Positions 19,539 to 29,059 of a stretch of DNA of 64,000 nt are shown one piece after another (position 1 is the stretch's first letter; each line of letters starts with the position of its first letter). The translations under genes were made by a program, and so were the position numbers. The stretch is from Gammaproteobacteria bacterium. GTDB taxonomy: Bacteria > Pseudomonadota > Gammaproteobacteria > Ga0077536. The notes beneath the pieces were generated by a model. The model saw only the letters and a program-made list of their open reading frames with translations, was not told the DNA's origin and ran no database searches. The DNA is taken from contig JAJFJQ010000073.1 of the NCBI GenBank assembly GCA_021773835.1, positions 62,001-126,000 on the forward strand. Reading direction: 5' to 3'.

Positions 19539-21569
19539 TCAGCGAGCGCCAAATCCGCTGCTGACATAGTCCACTAATTGTTCGACTTGATCGAAGGACA
19601 GCACGCTGCCAAAGCCGGGCATTTGTTTATTGCCGCGGGTGACCATTGAGACAATATGCGCGCGTTCAAAGGGTCCGGCTAATGCGGGTCCGCCGCCGTG
19701 GCCCCCTTCACCGCTCGTGCCGTGGCATTGACCGCAATAGCGCGCATATACGGCCGCACCGGGTGCTGCGTCCTCGTCCACCGCTTTAGCGCCACCGATC
19801 GTGCCGGCGAGCGTTGTTGCCGCAGCCGCGCCGGGTGCAACCTCGTCTAGGGTCCCGGACAAAGAAAAGAGCCACAGGCTATCGCCCGGCGGTGATTGTG
19901 CGAACAAGGCCCCGGCAGCGTAAACGGCGACATACTGCACACCTTTGTGCTCGAATACCGCCGCTGGTGCGTTAACCCCTGCCCCGGTTTGAAATTCCCA
20001 CAGTAGATCACCACTACGTGAATCCAATGCGGCGAAGCGTCCGTCGTTCTGCCCGGTGAATATCAGATCCCCAGCGGTTGCCGTTGAACCACTATAACAA
20101 GCGTCTTCCCAACGTTGACGCCACCGCAGGCGATTAGTGGTTAGATCTATTGAGGCGAAAATGCCAGTTCTTTTTGTGTCAAACAAAAAATCGCCACCCA
20201 AGAACTGCTGCTGTGGTCCGCCATCGTCAGCTGTACCGCCGGTGAATAAGCCGATTAAATCCATCCCGCATATGAACAATGCCTGTGTTCGCGGATCATA
20301 TGATGCCGGTGGCCACGCGGTTGCGCCGAAAGAACTTGGGCGCACCGCGACCAGATCTTTCCAATAAGGCGTAAATATCCGTCCTTCATTTATTAAGGGT
20401 ATGCCATAGAGCGGCATATCCATCGACTGTGGGACGAACGAATCTCCAATCGGATAGGGTTGCGTAGCCGAGGTTAGCTGACGCGGCTCTTGTGGAACGG
20501 GCCGCTCTTCGATCCCGAGCAGCGGCTCCCCGGTGGTTCGATCGAGGATGTAGACCCAGCCCGTTTTACCCGGGTGCGCGATCGCGCGACGCGGTTGCCC
20601 GTCAATGTCTACGTCGAATAACACGACCGGATTAGCCGCATCGTAGTCCCAGATGTCGTGATGCACTTCTTGGAAATGCCAGCGATACACTCCGGTATTG
20701 ACATCGATAGCGACGATCGAGGCAGAAAACAGATTATCGCCACCACGCACGGCGCCATTGAAATCAGGACCGGGGTTGCCGGTCGCGAAATAAATCAAAC
20801 CGAGTGCCGGATCGACGGCTGGCGTGTGCCAAACCGTTGCACCCCCGCGCTGCCAGCTTTTCGAATCTTGCGGCCATGTGTCGTGACCTATTTCGCCTGG
20901 GCCGGGGACCGTATAAAACGTCCACACCGGCGCCCCGTCATTTGCCCGATATGCCTTAACGCGGCCGCGCACCCCATATTCAGCGCCGCCGAACCCGGTT
21001 ATGACCAAGCCCTCGTAGTAGAGCGGAGCACTCGTGATAGTGAATCCATCTTCCCAACGTTCAGCCTGCACGGACCACAGTTCCATACCGGTCGCAATAT
21101 CCAGCGCAACCACCTTACTATCCAGGCGGCCAAGGAAAACTTTGCCCTCGCCGATTGCCACGCCGCGGCTGGTCCAACCGCAACAGATCGTCGCAATGTT
21201 GGGATCGAGCCCGGATTCGTAGACCCATAGGAAATCACCGGTTTCTACGTCAATGGCGAAGACATCGTTCGCCCCTGTTACTACGTACATGACACCTTCG
21301 TGCACGATCGGTTGTGCCTCGCCGGAATAGGGCGGGCCAACCCCAGAGCCGTTCAAATGAATGTGCCAAACGCCCTTGAGCCGATCGACGTTGTCGGTAT
21401 TAATCTGTTTTAGTGGTGAATATCGTTGGTTATAAATATTGCCGCCGTTGGTCAACCAAGAATGCGTTGGATGGGCAATGAGTGATTCGCTTGAGGGTGT
21501 GGCAAGCTCATTTGCAATGACCATCAATGGCAGTATCAGCAAAGCCAGCGATCGGTAAAGCACACGCAT
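19539..21569 (-). CDS. PQQ-dependent quinohemoprotein dehydrogenase with C-terminal cytochrome c
   Basis: From the ATG at 21569 this is a 676-residue periplasmic dehydrogenase with a signal peptide (MRVLYRSLALLILPLMVIA). The eight-bladed propeller shows the vicinal cysteine pair TICCGWTSRG that contacts PQQ, the HDIWDYDAANP segment and repeated W-docking motifs. A C-terminal heme c site CGQCH lies in YARYCGQCHGTSGEGG, so electrons can pass to a cytochrome chain. GAGAGG lies 10 nt upstream of this start. An ATG 90 nt earlier would bury the signal peptide. The substrate, an alcohol or aldehyde, is unknown. Confidence 0.93.
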   Translation of the reverse strand: MRVLYRSLALLILPLMVIANELATPSSESLIAHPTHSWLTNGGNIYNQRYSPLKQINTDNVDRLKGVWHIHLNGSGVGPPYSGEAQPIVHEGVMYVVTGANDVFAIDVETGDFLWVYESGLDPNIATICCGWTSRGVAIGEGKVFLGRLDSKVVALDIATGMELWSVQAERWEDGFTITSAPLYYEGLVITGFGGAEYGVRGRVKAYRANDGAPVWTFYTVPGPGEIGHDTWPQDSKSWQRGGATVWHTPAVDPALGLIYFATGNPGPDFNGAVRGGDNLFSASIVAIDVNTGVYRWHFQEVHHDIWDYDAANPVVLFDVDIDGQPRRAIAHPGKTGWVYILDRTTGEPLLGIEERPVPQEPRQLTSATQPYPIGDSFVPQSMDMPLYGIPLINEGRIFTPYWKDLVAVRPSSFGATAWPPASYDPRTQALFICGMDLIGLFTGGTADDGGPQQQFLGGDFLFDTKRTGIFASIDLTTNRLRWRQRWEDACYSGSTATAGDLIFTGQNDGRFAALDSRSGDLLWEFQTGAGVNAPAAVFEHKGVQYVAVYAAGALFAQSPPGDSLWLFSLSGTLDEVAPGAAAATTLAGTIGGAKAVDEDAAPGAAVYARYCGQCHGTSGEGGHGGGPALAGPFERAHIVSMVTRGNKQMPGFGSVLSFDQVEQLVDYVSSGFGAR

Positions 21570-21655
21570 AGCATATAGACCTCTCGTAATTGACAGTAGA
21601 GTGGCTTTTGGAGATCCGTGGAATTTCGAATTTAGCGAAGGGACTGTAAATTTCA

Positions 21656-22036
21656 TCAACTAGGACTGCTCATCATGTACACAACGATCGCGCCCAGAAG
21701 TGACACTGCCGCGACAATGTCCGCAATAACGACCTTGCGGATAGCATCGTTGAAGTGGCCTACGGAAAGGGTCAAATAGAAAAACGACGCGATGGTGATA
21801 AATGCCACTACAAATGCGATTGGTTGAAGCGAGGGACGAAAGGCCGCGTAGGCGAAAAATCCACCGAGGATCCCCAGTAGGACTGCTCGGTGACGCATGA
21901 GAATTTCCATGTCACTGCCCGCTATTTCGATCTTGTATAGAGCCGCGAGCCGGTCGACTCCGAAAAAACCACTGATCGGCAGTAAATGGATCACTGCCAC
22001 GATGAGTATCAGCGCCGTTATTATTCGTTCATACAT
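21656..22036 (-). CDS. DUF4345-like four-helix membrane protein
   Basis: The 126-residue protein has four hydrophobic helices (about 4-22, 46-66, 71-92, 103-122). An Arg-rich loop lies between the first two (MEILMRHRAVLLGILGGFF). This pattern fits the DUF4345 group of small membrane proteins, for which no function is established. It precedes the PQQ dehydrogenase on the same strand with an 86-nt gap and may be cotranscribed. Confidence 0.72.
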   Translation of the reverse strand: MYERIITALILIVAVIHLLPISGFFGVDRLAALYKIEIAGSDMEILMRHRAVLLGILGGFFAYAAFRPSLQPIAFVVAFITIASFFYLTLSVGHFNDAIRKVVIADIVAAVSLLGAIVVYMMSSPS

Positions 22037-22077
22037 CGTTATCTATTGTGAAACCGATTTCAGGGGGGCAGCGCGGC

Positions 22078-22512
22078 ATGGCAATTGACATCGGTCTAAC
22101 CCATATCGCGCTAACCGCTAAAGATGTTGACGCTAGTATAAAATTTTATGCTGAATATGCGAATTTTAGAGTCGTGCACCAGCGCACGGACAGCGCCTCT
22201 GAATCGAGAGTTGTCTGGTTATCGGACGAAACGCGACCATTTGCCTTAGTTCTGATTGAATCACACTCACCGAGCCCCATCCTTGAGCCCTTTGCACACT
22301 TAGGCGTTGGATGCTCGTCGAAGAACGAAGTTAATTTGTTGTGTGAGCAGGCTGCTAAGGACGGAATTTTAGTGACCGAGCCGATCGATTCCGGTTATCC
22401 GGTCGGATATTGGGCGTTCATTCGCGATCCGGATGGCCACACGCTCGAAATTTCCTACGGGCAGGAGATTGGACTCGCCGTTGCTGACGGCAAGCCGACT
22501 AACGAGCAGTAG
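22078..22512 (+). CDS. VOC (glyoxalase/bleomycin resistance fold) protein
   Basis: The 144-residue protein has the vicinal-oxygen-chelate pattern: ITHIALTAKDVDAS-type start (here LTHIALTAKDVDASIKFYAEY), FALVLIE, and the closing segment FIRDPDGHTLEISYG. Such proteins bind a metal and act as lyases, isomerases, dioxygenases or drug-binding proteins. The substrate cannot be assigned. I use the ATG at 22078 because GGGGGG sits 9 nt upstream. Confidence 0.88.
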   Translation: MAIDIGLTHIALTAKDVDASIKFYAEYANFRVVHQRTDSASESRVVWLSDETRPFALVLIESHSPSPILEPFAHLGVGCSSKNEVNLLCEQAAKDGILVTEPIDSGYPVGYWAFIRDPDGHTLEISYGQEIGLAVADGKPTNEQ

Positions 22513-22536
22513 TTGACGTTAGCTAGTACGCTACGC

Positions 22537-23463
22537 TCAGTATCGTGGGACCTCAGGGTCGATTCGTTGTGACCATGCATCTATCCCACCGACGAGATTG
22601 TAGGTGTTGGTAAATCCACGTTCACGAAAATATTCGGCGGCCGATTGGCTTCGCACCCCTGAGTGGCAGTGGAAAACGAGTAAGGTGTCTTTGGCTAGCG
22701 ATTCGATCTGCGCCGCGGTTTCTTGATCCAAAAACTTTGAACCTTGGATAGCCGCGCGGTCACGCTCATGCATTTCACGCACGTCATACAGTTCCAGGGC
22801 GTCGCCGGCGTCTAGTTTCGCCTTCAGTTCTTCGACCTCCATTTGTCCGACCGGCGGCGGCGCGTTCGGATTATGGATACTGAAGCCGCCACCTTGAGGA
22901 TCGTCGACCATATCGAGTTCAAGGCCTTGTGCGCGCTGCGCGGAATCGCGATTCAATAAAATGTCGATTCCATTGCTTGATGCCTTGATTTCGTGTCCGC
23001 TGGCAGGGCTCAAACTAAATTCATGGTTCCATTTCGCATCGATCTTGAGATGTATCGCCGATCCAGGATTTTGCGCGGCAACTTCGTTTATTGCCTTTGC
23101 CGCGCTGTCGCTGATAGTAATTTCGGGGACCACGATCTCACCCGCTTCGAATCCGAGTGAGGTGTGCAAGTCTCCGCTCGCATACATTTGTTGAATGACG
23201 TCGCACCCGCCGACAAACTCTTTGTGAATGTAGAGCTGTGGGATAGTAGGCCACTGCGAAAACTCCTTGATGCCCTCGCGGATTTCCGGATCCTCTAATA
23301 CGTTCACGGTCGCGTAGTCGGACACAATCCCACCTAGGATGCCGGTAACGGTAGCGGAAAATCCACATTGCGGTTGCTGTGGCGTGCCCTTCATGAACAG
23401 TACGACTTCATTGGACGCGAGTAGCGATTCTATTCGTGAGCGGGTTTGATCATCGAGCGGCAT
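22537..23463 (-). CDS. Monothiol glutaredoxin - degenerate A-type carrier - rhodanese fusion
   Basis: This 308-residue fusion has three parts. Residues 1-105 are a Grx4/GrxD monothiol glutaredoxin with Cys33 in PQCGFS, WPTIPQLYI and GGCDVI. Residues ~114-205 align with IscA/HesB A-type iron-sulfur carriers (ITISDSAAKAI, GIDILLNRDSAQRAQGLELD, GGGFSIHNPNA). The carrier cysteines are absent: the GCSG position reads AKWNH and the CxC position reads PPPVG. Residues ~209-308 are a rhodanese with Cys266 in HCHSGVRS. Iron-sulfur trafficking or sulfur relay is likely for the family. The middle domain may be structural. It is divergent from a Cys-rich MarR-type gene. Confidence 0.9.
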   Translation of the reverse strand: MPLDDQTRSRIESLLASNEVVLFMKGTPQQPQCGFSATVTGILGGIVSDYATVNVLEDPEIREGIKEFSQWPTIPQLYIHKEFVGGCDVIQQMYASGDLHTSLGFEAGEIVVPEITISDSAAKAINEVAAQNPGSAIHLKIDAKWNHEFSLSPASGHEIKASSNGIDILLNRDSAQRAQGLELDMVDDPQGGGFSIHNPNAPPPVGQMEVEELKAKLDAGDALELYDVREMHERDRAAIQGSKFLDQETAAQIESLAKDTLLVFHCHSGVRSQSAAEYFRERGFTNTYNLVGGIDAWSQRIDPEVPRY

Positions 23464-23491
23464 TACGGGGTTCCTTGGAGGCTAGATTTAA

Positions 23492-23504
23492 TTTAGAGTC
23501 TAAA
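23492..23504. promoter_or_regulatory. Palindrome TTTAGA-G-TCTAAA, candidate operator
   Basis: A perfect 6-bp inverted repeat with a 1-nt centre lies in the 107-nt divergent gap, 28 nt upstream of the glutaredoxin-rhodanese start and 66 nt upstream of the MarR-type gene. MarR-family regulators commonly bind such palindromes in the divergent region beside their own gene. That this regulator binds here is inference. Confidence 0.55.
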
Positions 23505-23570
23505 CTAACATGTGGAGATACCTTGTTCAACACTAGATTAGGCGTGCATTGGCTTTACAGTAGGTGACGG

Positions 23571-24137
23571 ATGCAGAAGTCTCGAAATGTCGCGGCGCTG
23601 GTCGAGCGGCTGAGCCATAGTACCTACACCGATGGTTATCGGAACGGGCTAAATCCCGCCCAATGGTCGGCCTTGCGCTATTTTTCTAACGCGAATCGAT
23701 TTTCAAATACCGCATCTGCATTCGCGCGCTATCAAGGGGTCTCCCTGGGCGCAGCCTCCCAAACTATTGCTGCATTGGTTGCCAAGCGTTTGTTGAAGCG
23801 CACTCAAGACCTCGCCGACAAGCGACAATACAATCTGACGTTGACAGCCAAGGCAAATAAGCTCACCGGAGTCGACCCCATTAGAACCTTAGTTGATGCT
23901 GCGTACGAATTAGCTGAAATGGAACGGGCGGCGACCATGGCTGCGCTCGAGAAAATGCTGGTAAATTTGCTACGGAAAAAAAGTGGCGCTTATTTCGGTC
24001 GCTGCAACGATTGCCGGTATCTACAATGTATTCGCACTAAGCGCCGCTCGGAGGACGATTTGCGGTGTACGAATCTAAACCAATCCCTGCAATCGGAAGA
24101 CCTGGAAAAAATCTGCGTAAACTTCGGTCCTCTCTGA
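23571..24137 (+). CDS. MarR-type winged-helix regulator with C-terminal cysteine cluster
   Basis: The 188-residue protein has a MarR-like winged helix. The recognition helix region is SLGAASQTIAALVAKRLLKRTQDLADKRQYNLTLT. The C-terminal extension carries five cysteines in the order CNDC, C, C, C (FGRCNDCRYLQC...LRC...ICVNF), a pattern seen in MarR proteins with a zinc or iron-sulfur site. It is divergent from the glutaredoxin-rhodanese gene, with a palindrome between them. A redox- or metal-sensing repressor of that gene is a reasonable inference. Confidence 0.82.
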   Translation: MQKSRNVAALVERLSHSTYTDGYRNGLNPAQWSALRYFSNANRFSNTASAFARYQGVSLGAASQTIAALVAKRLLKRTQDLADKRQYNLTLTAKANKLTGVDPIRTLVDAAYELAEMERAATMAALEKMLVNLLRKKSGAYFGRCNDCRYLQCIRTKRRSEDDLRCTNLNQSLQSEDLEKICVNFGPL

Positions 24138-24199
24138 TCCGGTTCCGACCGGTGCACGAGACATAGTTGGCCGCAATCTCACCTTAGACGAACCCCCAC

Positions 24200-25450
24200 C
24201 TACAAAGGTAGGGAAACCAACCCATCGGCAAGCTTAGGATCGAACCAGGTCGATTTGGGTGGCATGATCTTACCGGCGTCGGCGACGGCCATGAGGTCCT
24301 CGAGAGACGTGGGGAACAGGCTAAAGCCAACGGCCATCTCGCCCGAGTCGACGCGCTCGGATAATCCTTTTGCTCCGCGTGACCCTCCAACAAAATCAAT
24401 CTGGGGATCGGTTCTTGGATCGGTGATCCCAAGCAGCGGCGCAATGACTAAGCGATCCAGTACGCTGACATCGAGTCGCTCAACGGGGTCGGTAGCTGTC
24501 AATGGCGCGGTCGGTATCAGGCTGAACCAACGGCCGTCGAGGTACATGCCGAATGAATAGCGTTTTATCGGCATTACGGGATTGTCGGATGGTGATATCT
24601 CAAAATTGTGAGAAAGCGACTCTAGGAATTGTGCCGAGCTGCGTCCGTTGAGGTCGACTACGAGGCGATTGTAATCAAGGATCGTGACCTCGTTATCTGG
24701 AAATGCCACCGCCAAAAATCCGTTATAGGGTTCGTGGCCGTCGTGAGCCAAATTCGCTTTTTGTCGAAGTTCGGCGACTCGCGCCGCCGCGGCAGAACGG
24801 TGATGGCCATCAGCTATATAAATTGACCCCAACCGGTTAACTCGCTCGGTTATTTGCTGAATTCGAATCGGATCTGAGACGACCCATAATTCATGTCGAA
24901 CACCAAATAGATCGGGCACGACGGCATCGGCTTCGGTCTGTGCGGTAAGCGTAAGTATTTGGGCAAGCTCCGAATCAGCTCGATAGACCAGCAATACGGG
25001 TCCGGTTTGTACATTAACGCTGTCGATTTGCCGTACCCGATCATTTTCCTTCAATGGGCGGGTAAGTTCGTGTTTGCGGATGCGATTGTCTAAATAAGCT
25101 TGGATCGACGCCGATACCGCGACCCCGGTTTGAACATGGTGTGGACCCGTCATGCGATAGATATAGTATGCAGGGACGTCATCCCGAACCAATAGACCGG
25201 TCGCTTCAAAAGACTGAATGTTTTTCTGGGCCTGCGTGTATACGGCATCACTATAGGGGTTGGTGTCTGGAGGTAGATCGATTTCCGCGCGCGAGATACG
25301 CAAGAACGAATGTGGCTGAATCTCCGCTAATTGCCGCGCTTCGTCACTGGTGACGACATCATACGGCGGCGCTGCTATTTCGTGTGCGTGACCGCGAGCT
25401 GGTCTAAGACCGGCGAACGGGCGAATGAGGTCGTTTGGGGATCGTGTCAT
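24200..25450 (-). CDS. DUF1015 family protein
   Basis: The 416-residue protein matches the DUF1015 family: the N terminus IRPFAGLRPARGHAHEIAAPPYDVV is diagnostic, and IYIADGHHRSAAAARV lies mid-protein. Relatives are widespread in bacteria, and some are described as HprK-like or SerK-type kinases; no activity can be assigned here. It lies 53 nt downstream of the Ser/Thr kinase gene on the same strand. A functional link is possible but unproven. Confidence 0.9.
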   Translation of the reverse strand: MTRSPNDLIRPFAGLRPARGHAHEIAAPPYDVVTSDEARQLAEIQPHSFLRISRAEIDLPPDTNPYSDAVYTQAQKNIQSFEATGLLVRDDVPAYYIYRMTGPHHVQTGVAVSASIQAYLDNRIRKHELTRPLKENDRVRQIDSVNVQTGPVLLVYRADSELAQILTLTAQTEADAVVPDLFGVRHELWVVSDPIRIQQITERVNRLGSIYIADGHHRSAAAARVAELRQKANLAHDGHEPYNGFLAVAFPDNEVTILDYNRLVVDLNGRSSAQFLESLSHNFEISPSDNPVMPIKRYSFGMYLDGRWFSLIPTAPLTATDPVERLDVSVLDRLVIAPLLGITDPRTDPQIDFVGGSRGAKGLSERVDSGEMAVGFSLFPTSLEDLMAVADAGKIMPPKSTWFDPKLADGLVSLPL

Positions 25451-25503
25451 TGCTGCTCTGATTAGAGGTTAGGTTAAACGGATCTGTCAGATCCGTTACC
25501 AGC

Positions 25504-26745
25504 TTAGGTACGTAAAAGATAAAGCGTACAAAGTACCAGGATACCGAAACCGATCGATATAATTTTGAGCAGCCGCGACTGCTTCTTTAACTGTTCCTCC
25601 GACGTAGACTCACCCCGTAGTTCGTGGAGAAACGTATCGACAGACCCGGTGCGCTCTTCGCGATTGAATGCCACGGCATTTTGTAGGGCGCGATTTTGTA
25701 ACTTACTTAGTCCCGCGATCGTGGGCGCTTTTAATTTTCGCGACTGCGCAACGTTGGCAGCTTTACCGTCATACGGATGGGCGCCGGACAACATTAGGTA
25801 GGAAACTATGCCTAGCGCGTAGATATCGTCCCGCGGGTCTGGGGGTTCGCCCGCCAGCATTTCGCAGCTCGCGTAGCGAGGCGTCAATGCCCCTAATTTT
25901 GCGGCATCGAACATCGTTTCTTCATGCTCGGATCCGGGTTTTTTAAATGCACGGGCGATCCCAAAATCTAGTACTTTGACCGTGCCGGTGTCGGTCATGA
26001 AGGCGTTAGCTGGTTTGAAATCAGAATGCACAATGCTCCGTTGGTGGGCGAAACTCAAGGCTTGGCCCAACCCGTCGATCAGGGGCCAGGCGTCTGAAAA
26101 TTCGAGCCCATCTTTCGGGAGGTCATTCGTTATGTACTCATTCAGTGGTTTACCTTCCAGTATCTCCATGGTCAAGTATGCTACTGGGCCGGTTCGATCG
26201 AAATCATAAACGGTTGCGATATTCGGGTGGGCGAGCTTTTGCGTTCTGCTGCATTCACGCTGGAGCGCAACGAAAGATTCAGGGTGAGCTTTAAAGTTCT
26301 CGTTTAATACCTTAATGGCGACGTAGGGGTTGCGATCCTTTGCTTCTACGCGAATTCGATCCTTGGCTCGATACACGATACCCATGCCGCCACGGCCAAG
26401 CATATCGATAAGCTCAAAGCGGCGTTTGATCACGCTGCCGATACCAATGGTGGCAACTTCTTTTGATGTGTCGCCGACGTGAAATTCAAGCGTCCGAAGG
26501 TGTCCCGGGTCATCTTCGGTACTATCGCTTATCGCGATATTGTCGGTCTGATCGACGATTTGGATTAAGTATTCCAGTTGTTGCTGATCGAGAACGCCGG
26601 ACGACTGTGCGTCTGTCAATATCAGGCGCAGCGCTGCCGTGCCTTCAGGGTTTGAAGCGGCTACCGATCGGATCGCACTGGTAAGGTCCGAGAATTGGAT
26701 CTGCCCGTTGGCAAAAGAATTAAGGTTTCGATTTAGATTCGCCAT
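25504..26745 (-). CDS. Membrane-anchored Ser/Thr protein kinase
   Basis: The 413-residue Hanks-type kinase has an N-terminal segment of about 110 residues of unknown fold. The kinase domain follows (about 110-370) with GRGGMGIVY, VAIKVL, HSDFKPANAF in the catalytic loop (Ser in place of the usual Arg of HRD), DFG and an APE-like region. A single C-terminal transmembrane helix (LLKIISIGFGILVLCTLYLL) leaves almost no extracytoplasmic tail. It is an RD-negative kinase by sequence, so activation-loop control may differ. Targets are unknown. Confidence 0.92.
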   Translation of the reverse strand: MANLNRNLNSFANGQIQFSDLTSAIRSVAASNPEGTAALRLILTDAQSSGVLDQQQLEYLIQIVDQTDNIAISDSTEDDPGHLRTLEFHVGDTSKEVATIGIGSVIKRRFELIDMLGRGGMGIVYRAKDRIRVEAKDRNPYVAIKVLNENFKAHPESFVALQRECSRTQKLAHPNIATVYDFDRTGPVAYLTMEILEGKPLNEYITNDLPKDGLEFSDAWPLIDGLGQALSFAHQRSIVHSDFKPANAFMTDTGTVKVLDFGIARAFKKPGSEHEETMFDAAKLGALTPRYASCEMLAGEPPDPRDDIYALGIVSYLMLSGAHPYDGKAANVAQSRKLKAPTIAGLSKLQNRALQNAVAFNREERTGSVDTFLHELRGESTSEEQLKKQSRLLKIISIGFGILVLCTLYLLRT

Positions 26746-26823
26746 TTACCGATCCGCTTGTCCGCAAACGTCCCTGTATATTGGATTTTGATCGGACGAA
26801 CCCCGTCGCCCCCTAATAGAATA

Positions 26824-28056
26824 TTATGAGGCGGCAGCCGATTTAGTCATCTCATCCAATGCCTTAGCCCCATCCGCCCTGCGCTGCGCCGCTGCTTTGG
26901 GATCTTCTTCAAAAAGCGAATCGAGCCAATAGTTGAGCAAATGGTGTATGGCACGTTCTAGTTTCACCGTCGGTCCCGGGCTGAACGCGCGCGAATTGGC
27001 GGCGTTTTGTAACGATTCCATCATGCCTCGATCCTCCTCGGCCACCAAGCGTATGAAGTCCGCGTACACTTGGTTTTTTTCTTTGAATCCGGGGGTATCG
27101 AAAAACTCATTTGGCAATTGTGTGTAAATCGTGATTTGTGTTGACTGCGGGCCCAGTGGCAGTGCGACCCAGGGTTGGATCAGATCGTGGCGACCAAAAA
27201 TATTCATCGTCGGTCTAACCCAGGTAGTGCAGGCGAAAAATTGGTCAACTTTCCCCTTTAACCACGGCATCGTATCAAACAAAGTGACCCCTTCGGGCGC
27301 CATTGTGAAACTCTCGTATTTTGCGTTGTAGCCATGCTCGCGTAGGTTGTATTTAAAATTATTTACAGGAAAGTGTGCCCCGAATGACGAACCATGAATG
27401 ACCCCAACGTGGTACATGTCCATCAAATTTTCTGGCACGAATTTCCAATTACACGGTAGCTCGAACACAAATTTATCGGAAGTGCGTGTCGATTCTGGTT
27501 GCAGAAACGCCGCAAACTCTCGCACTTCGTCTTCGTCGAGGTAATCGGCGAGGCTTTGGCACTCGTGATCGAAGTTTATGAATACGTATCCGCCCCAAGT
27601 GTCGATCTTGATCTGTGATAGGCGGCAATTCTTGAAGTCGTAGCCCTCGACCTCTTTGGTAAAGGGAGCGCCGACAAGCTTTCCATCAAGGCCGTAAAGC
27701 CAGCCATGATAAGGGCACATAAATTCACCTGCGTTACCCTGTCCTTGTGCCACTTCCACGCCACGGTGCAGGCACAGATTGTTAAACGCGTTCAGTTCGC
27801 CGTTTTGGTTTCGACACACGAGTATTGGCTCGCCTGCGATGCGTAAGGCATGGTAATCGCCCGGATTCTCGTACTCCTCGACTCGGCCGATACATAACCA
27901 AGATTTCATAAAGATCCGTTCTATTTCAAGCGCGTAGATGTCTTCCGATGTATACATCCAACCTGGTAGGTGGCGGGCAGTAGACAGCGCTTCGCGTGTG
28001 ATAGCGAGCTGGTTTTTCTGGTCACTATTAAGGACGTCTCGTTCGGTCAAAGTCAT
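26824..28056 (-). CDS. Rieske-type aromatic ring-hydroxylating oxygenase, alpha subunit
   Basis: The 410-residue oxygenase has a Rieske [2Fe-2S] domain with Cys95-x-His97 (CLHRG) and Cys114-x2-His117 (CPYHGW). The catalytic domain contains the mononuclear iron motif in ENLMDMYHVGVIHGSSFG. Such enzymes hydroxylate aromatic rings or demethylate N- or O-methyl groups using electrons from a reductase. No ferredoxin or reductase gene is adjacent. An alpha/beta hydrolase lies just upstream on the same strand. The substrate is unknown. Confidence 0.93.
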   Translation of the reverse strand: MTLTERDVLNSDQKNQLAITREALSTARHLPGWMYTSEDIYALEIERIFMKSWLCIGRVEEYENPGDYHALRIAGEPILVCRNQNGELNAFNNLCLHRGVEVAQGQGNAGEFMCPYHGWLYGLDGKLVGAPFTKEVEGYDFKNCRLSQIKIDTWGGYVFINFDHECQSLADYLDEDEVREFAAFLQPESTRTSDKFVFELPCNWKFVPENLMDMYHVGVIHGSSFGAHFPVNNFKYNLREHGYNAKYESFTMAPEGVTLFDTMPWLKGKVDQFFACTTWVRPTMNIFGRHDLIQPWVALPLGPQSTQITIYTQLPNEFFDTPGFKEKNQVYADFIRLVAEEDRGMMESLQNAANSRAFSPGPTVKLERAIHHLLNYWLDSLFEEDPKAAAQRRADGAKALDEMTKSAAAS

Positions 28057-28160
28057 GGTGCCTCCTTGTTACGTCGCAATCGTGTAGCTGCAAGCGCGAG
28101 ATTGCGGATCTGGTTCGATTGTTTGCGGCGCATTCATGTTAGTCAATTTCGAATCGGTAA

Positions 28161-28943
28161 TTATTGGCTCGCTAGGAATGTCGTCATGTGTTGATTGAAG
28201 ATTTCAGGTTTTTCCGCGTACCCAATGTGCCCGACACCATCAACTAAAACGTACTCACTATTAGGCATGAGTTCATTGAGCTTCGAGCCTTTGTCCGGTG
28301 GGATCACGCGATCGTCGCTGCCTGAAATTACCAAGGTCGGTTGTTGTATCGAGCCGACTTGGGCACTGACATCGAATTCCGCCAGCGCCCCCGCCAACAC
28401 ATGTTTATAGGCTGTGAGGTCGTTATCCGCAATCATTTCGCACAGCCATTCTTCAACTATTGGGTCTGGTGGTTGCGCGAGTGCCTGGGCGGCCACGAGT
28501 TTTGCGTATTCGTCCATCGAGGTCGAATCGAGTGCGGCCATTCTCACGTCGAGTATTTCCTGTGGAATACCAAATTCGCAGGCCGTATGCCCGAGTATCA
28601 GTGAACGGCAAAGCTCTGGCGCTTTTAGTGCGAGCGTTTGGCCGATAAAGCCACCCATTGAGACACCGAGATAATGAATGGAGGAAAGATGGAGTGCCTC
28701 GCAGACGCCAATCACGTCGTCGGCCATTTGGTCGATGGTGTAAGCCTCGCGAACCTGCGGTTTGCCCGAGCGCCCGAATCCGCGTAGATCGATTGCGACA
28801 ACATGGTAGTGCGGGCTGAGTACTGGGACCTGATTGATCCACAGGCCGCTGCGGGCGCCAAGACCGTGGACCAGAAATACGGTCTCACCTCGACCCCACT
28901 GGCGGACGTTGATCTCGACGTCCCCAATTTGCATGACGGTCAT
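28161..28943 (-). CDS. Alpha/beta hydrolase
   Basis: The 260-residue serine hydrolase has the oxyanion-hole HG (FLVHGLGARSGLW), the nucleophile Ser95 in GVSMGG, and the catalytic His in VDGVGHIGYAEKPE. The size and pattern resemble meta-cleavage-product hydrolases and related C-C or ester hydrolases. It is upstream of the Rieske oxygenase by 104 nt in the same direction and diverges from the NicX-like gene. A ring-degradation role is inferred from context only. Confidence 0.9.
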   Translation of the reverse strand: MTVMQIGDVEINVRQWGRGETVFLVHGLGARSGLWINQVPVLSPHYHVVAIDLRGFGRSGKPQVREAYTIDQMADDVIGVCEALHLSSIHYLGVSMGGFIGQTLALKAPELCRSLILGHTACEFGIPQEILDVRMAALDSTSMDEYAKLVAAQALAQPPDPIVEEWLCEMIADNDLTAYKHVLAGALAEFDVSAQVGSIQQPTLVISGSDDRVIPPDKGSKLNELMPNSEYVLVDGVGHIGYAEKPEIFNQHMTTFLASQ

Positions 28944-29059
28944 TTACTGCCCCCGAGCGATTAATGACGGTATTATACGATTCCGGGTCGCGATGTGGCG
29001 ACCGGGGTCGTACGCCAGGCTAATGGTGGCCCAGATCACCGTTTCGAATAAGGAGCTAC

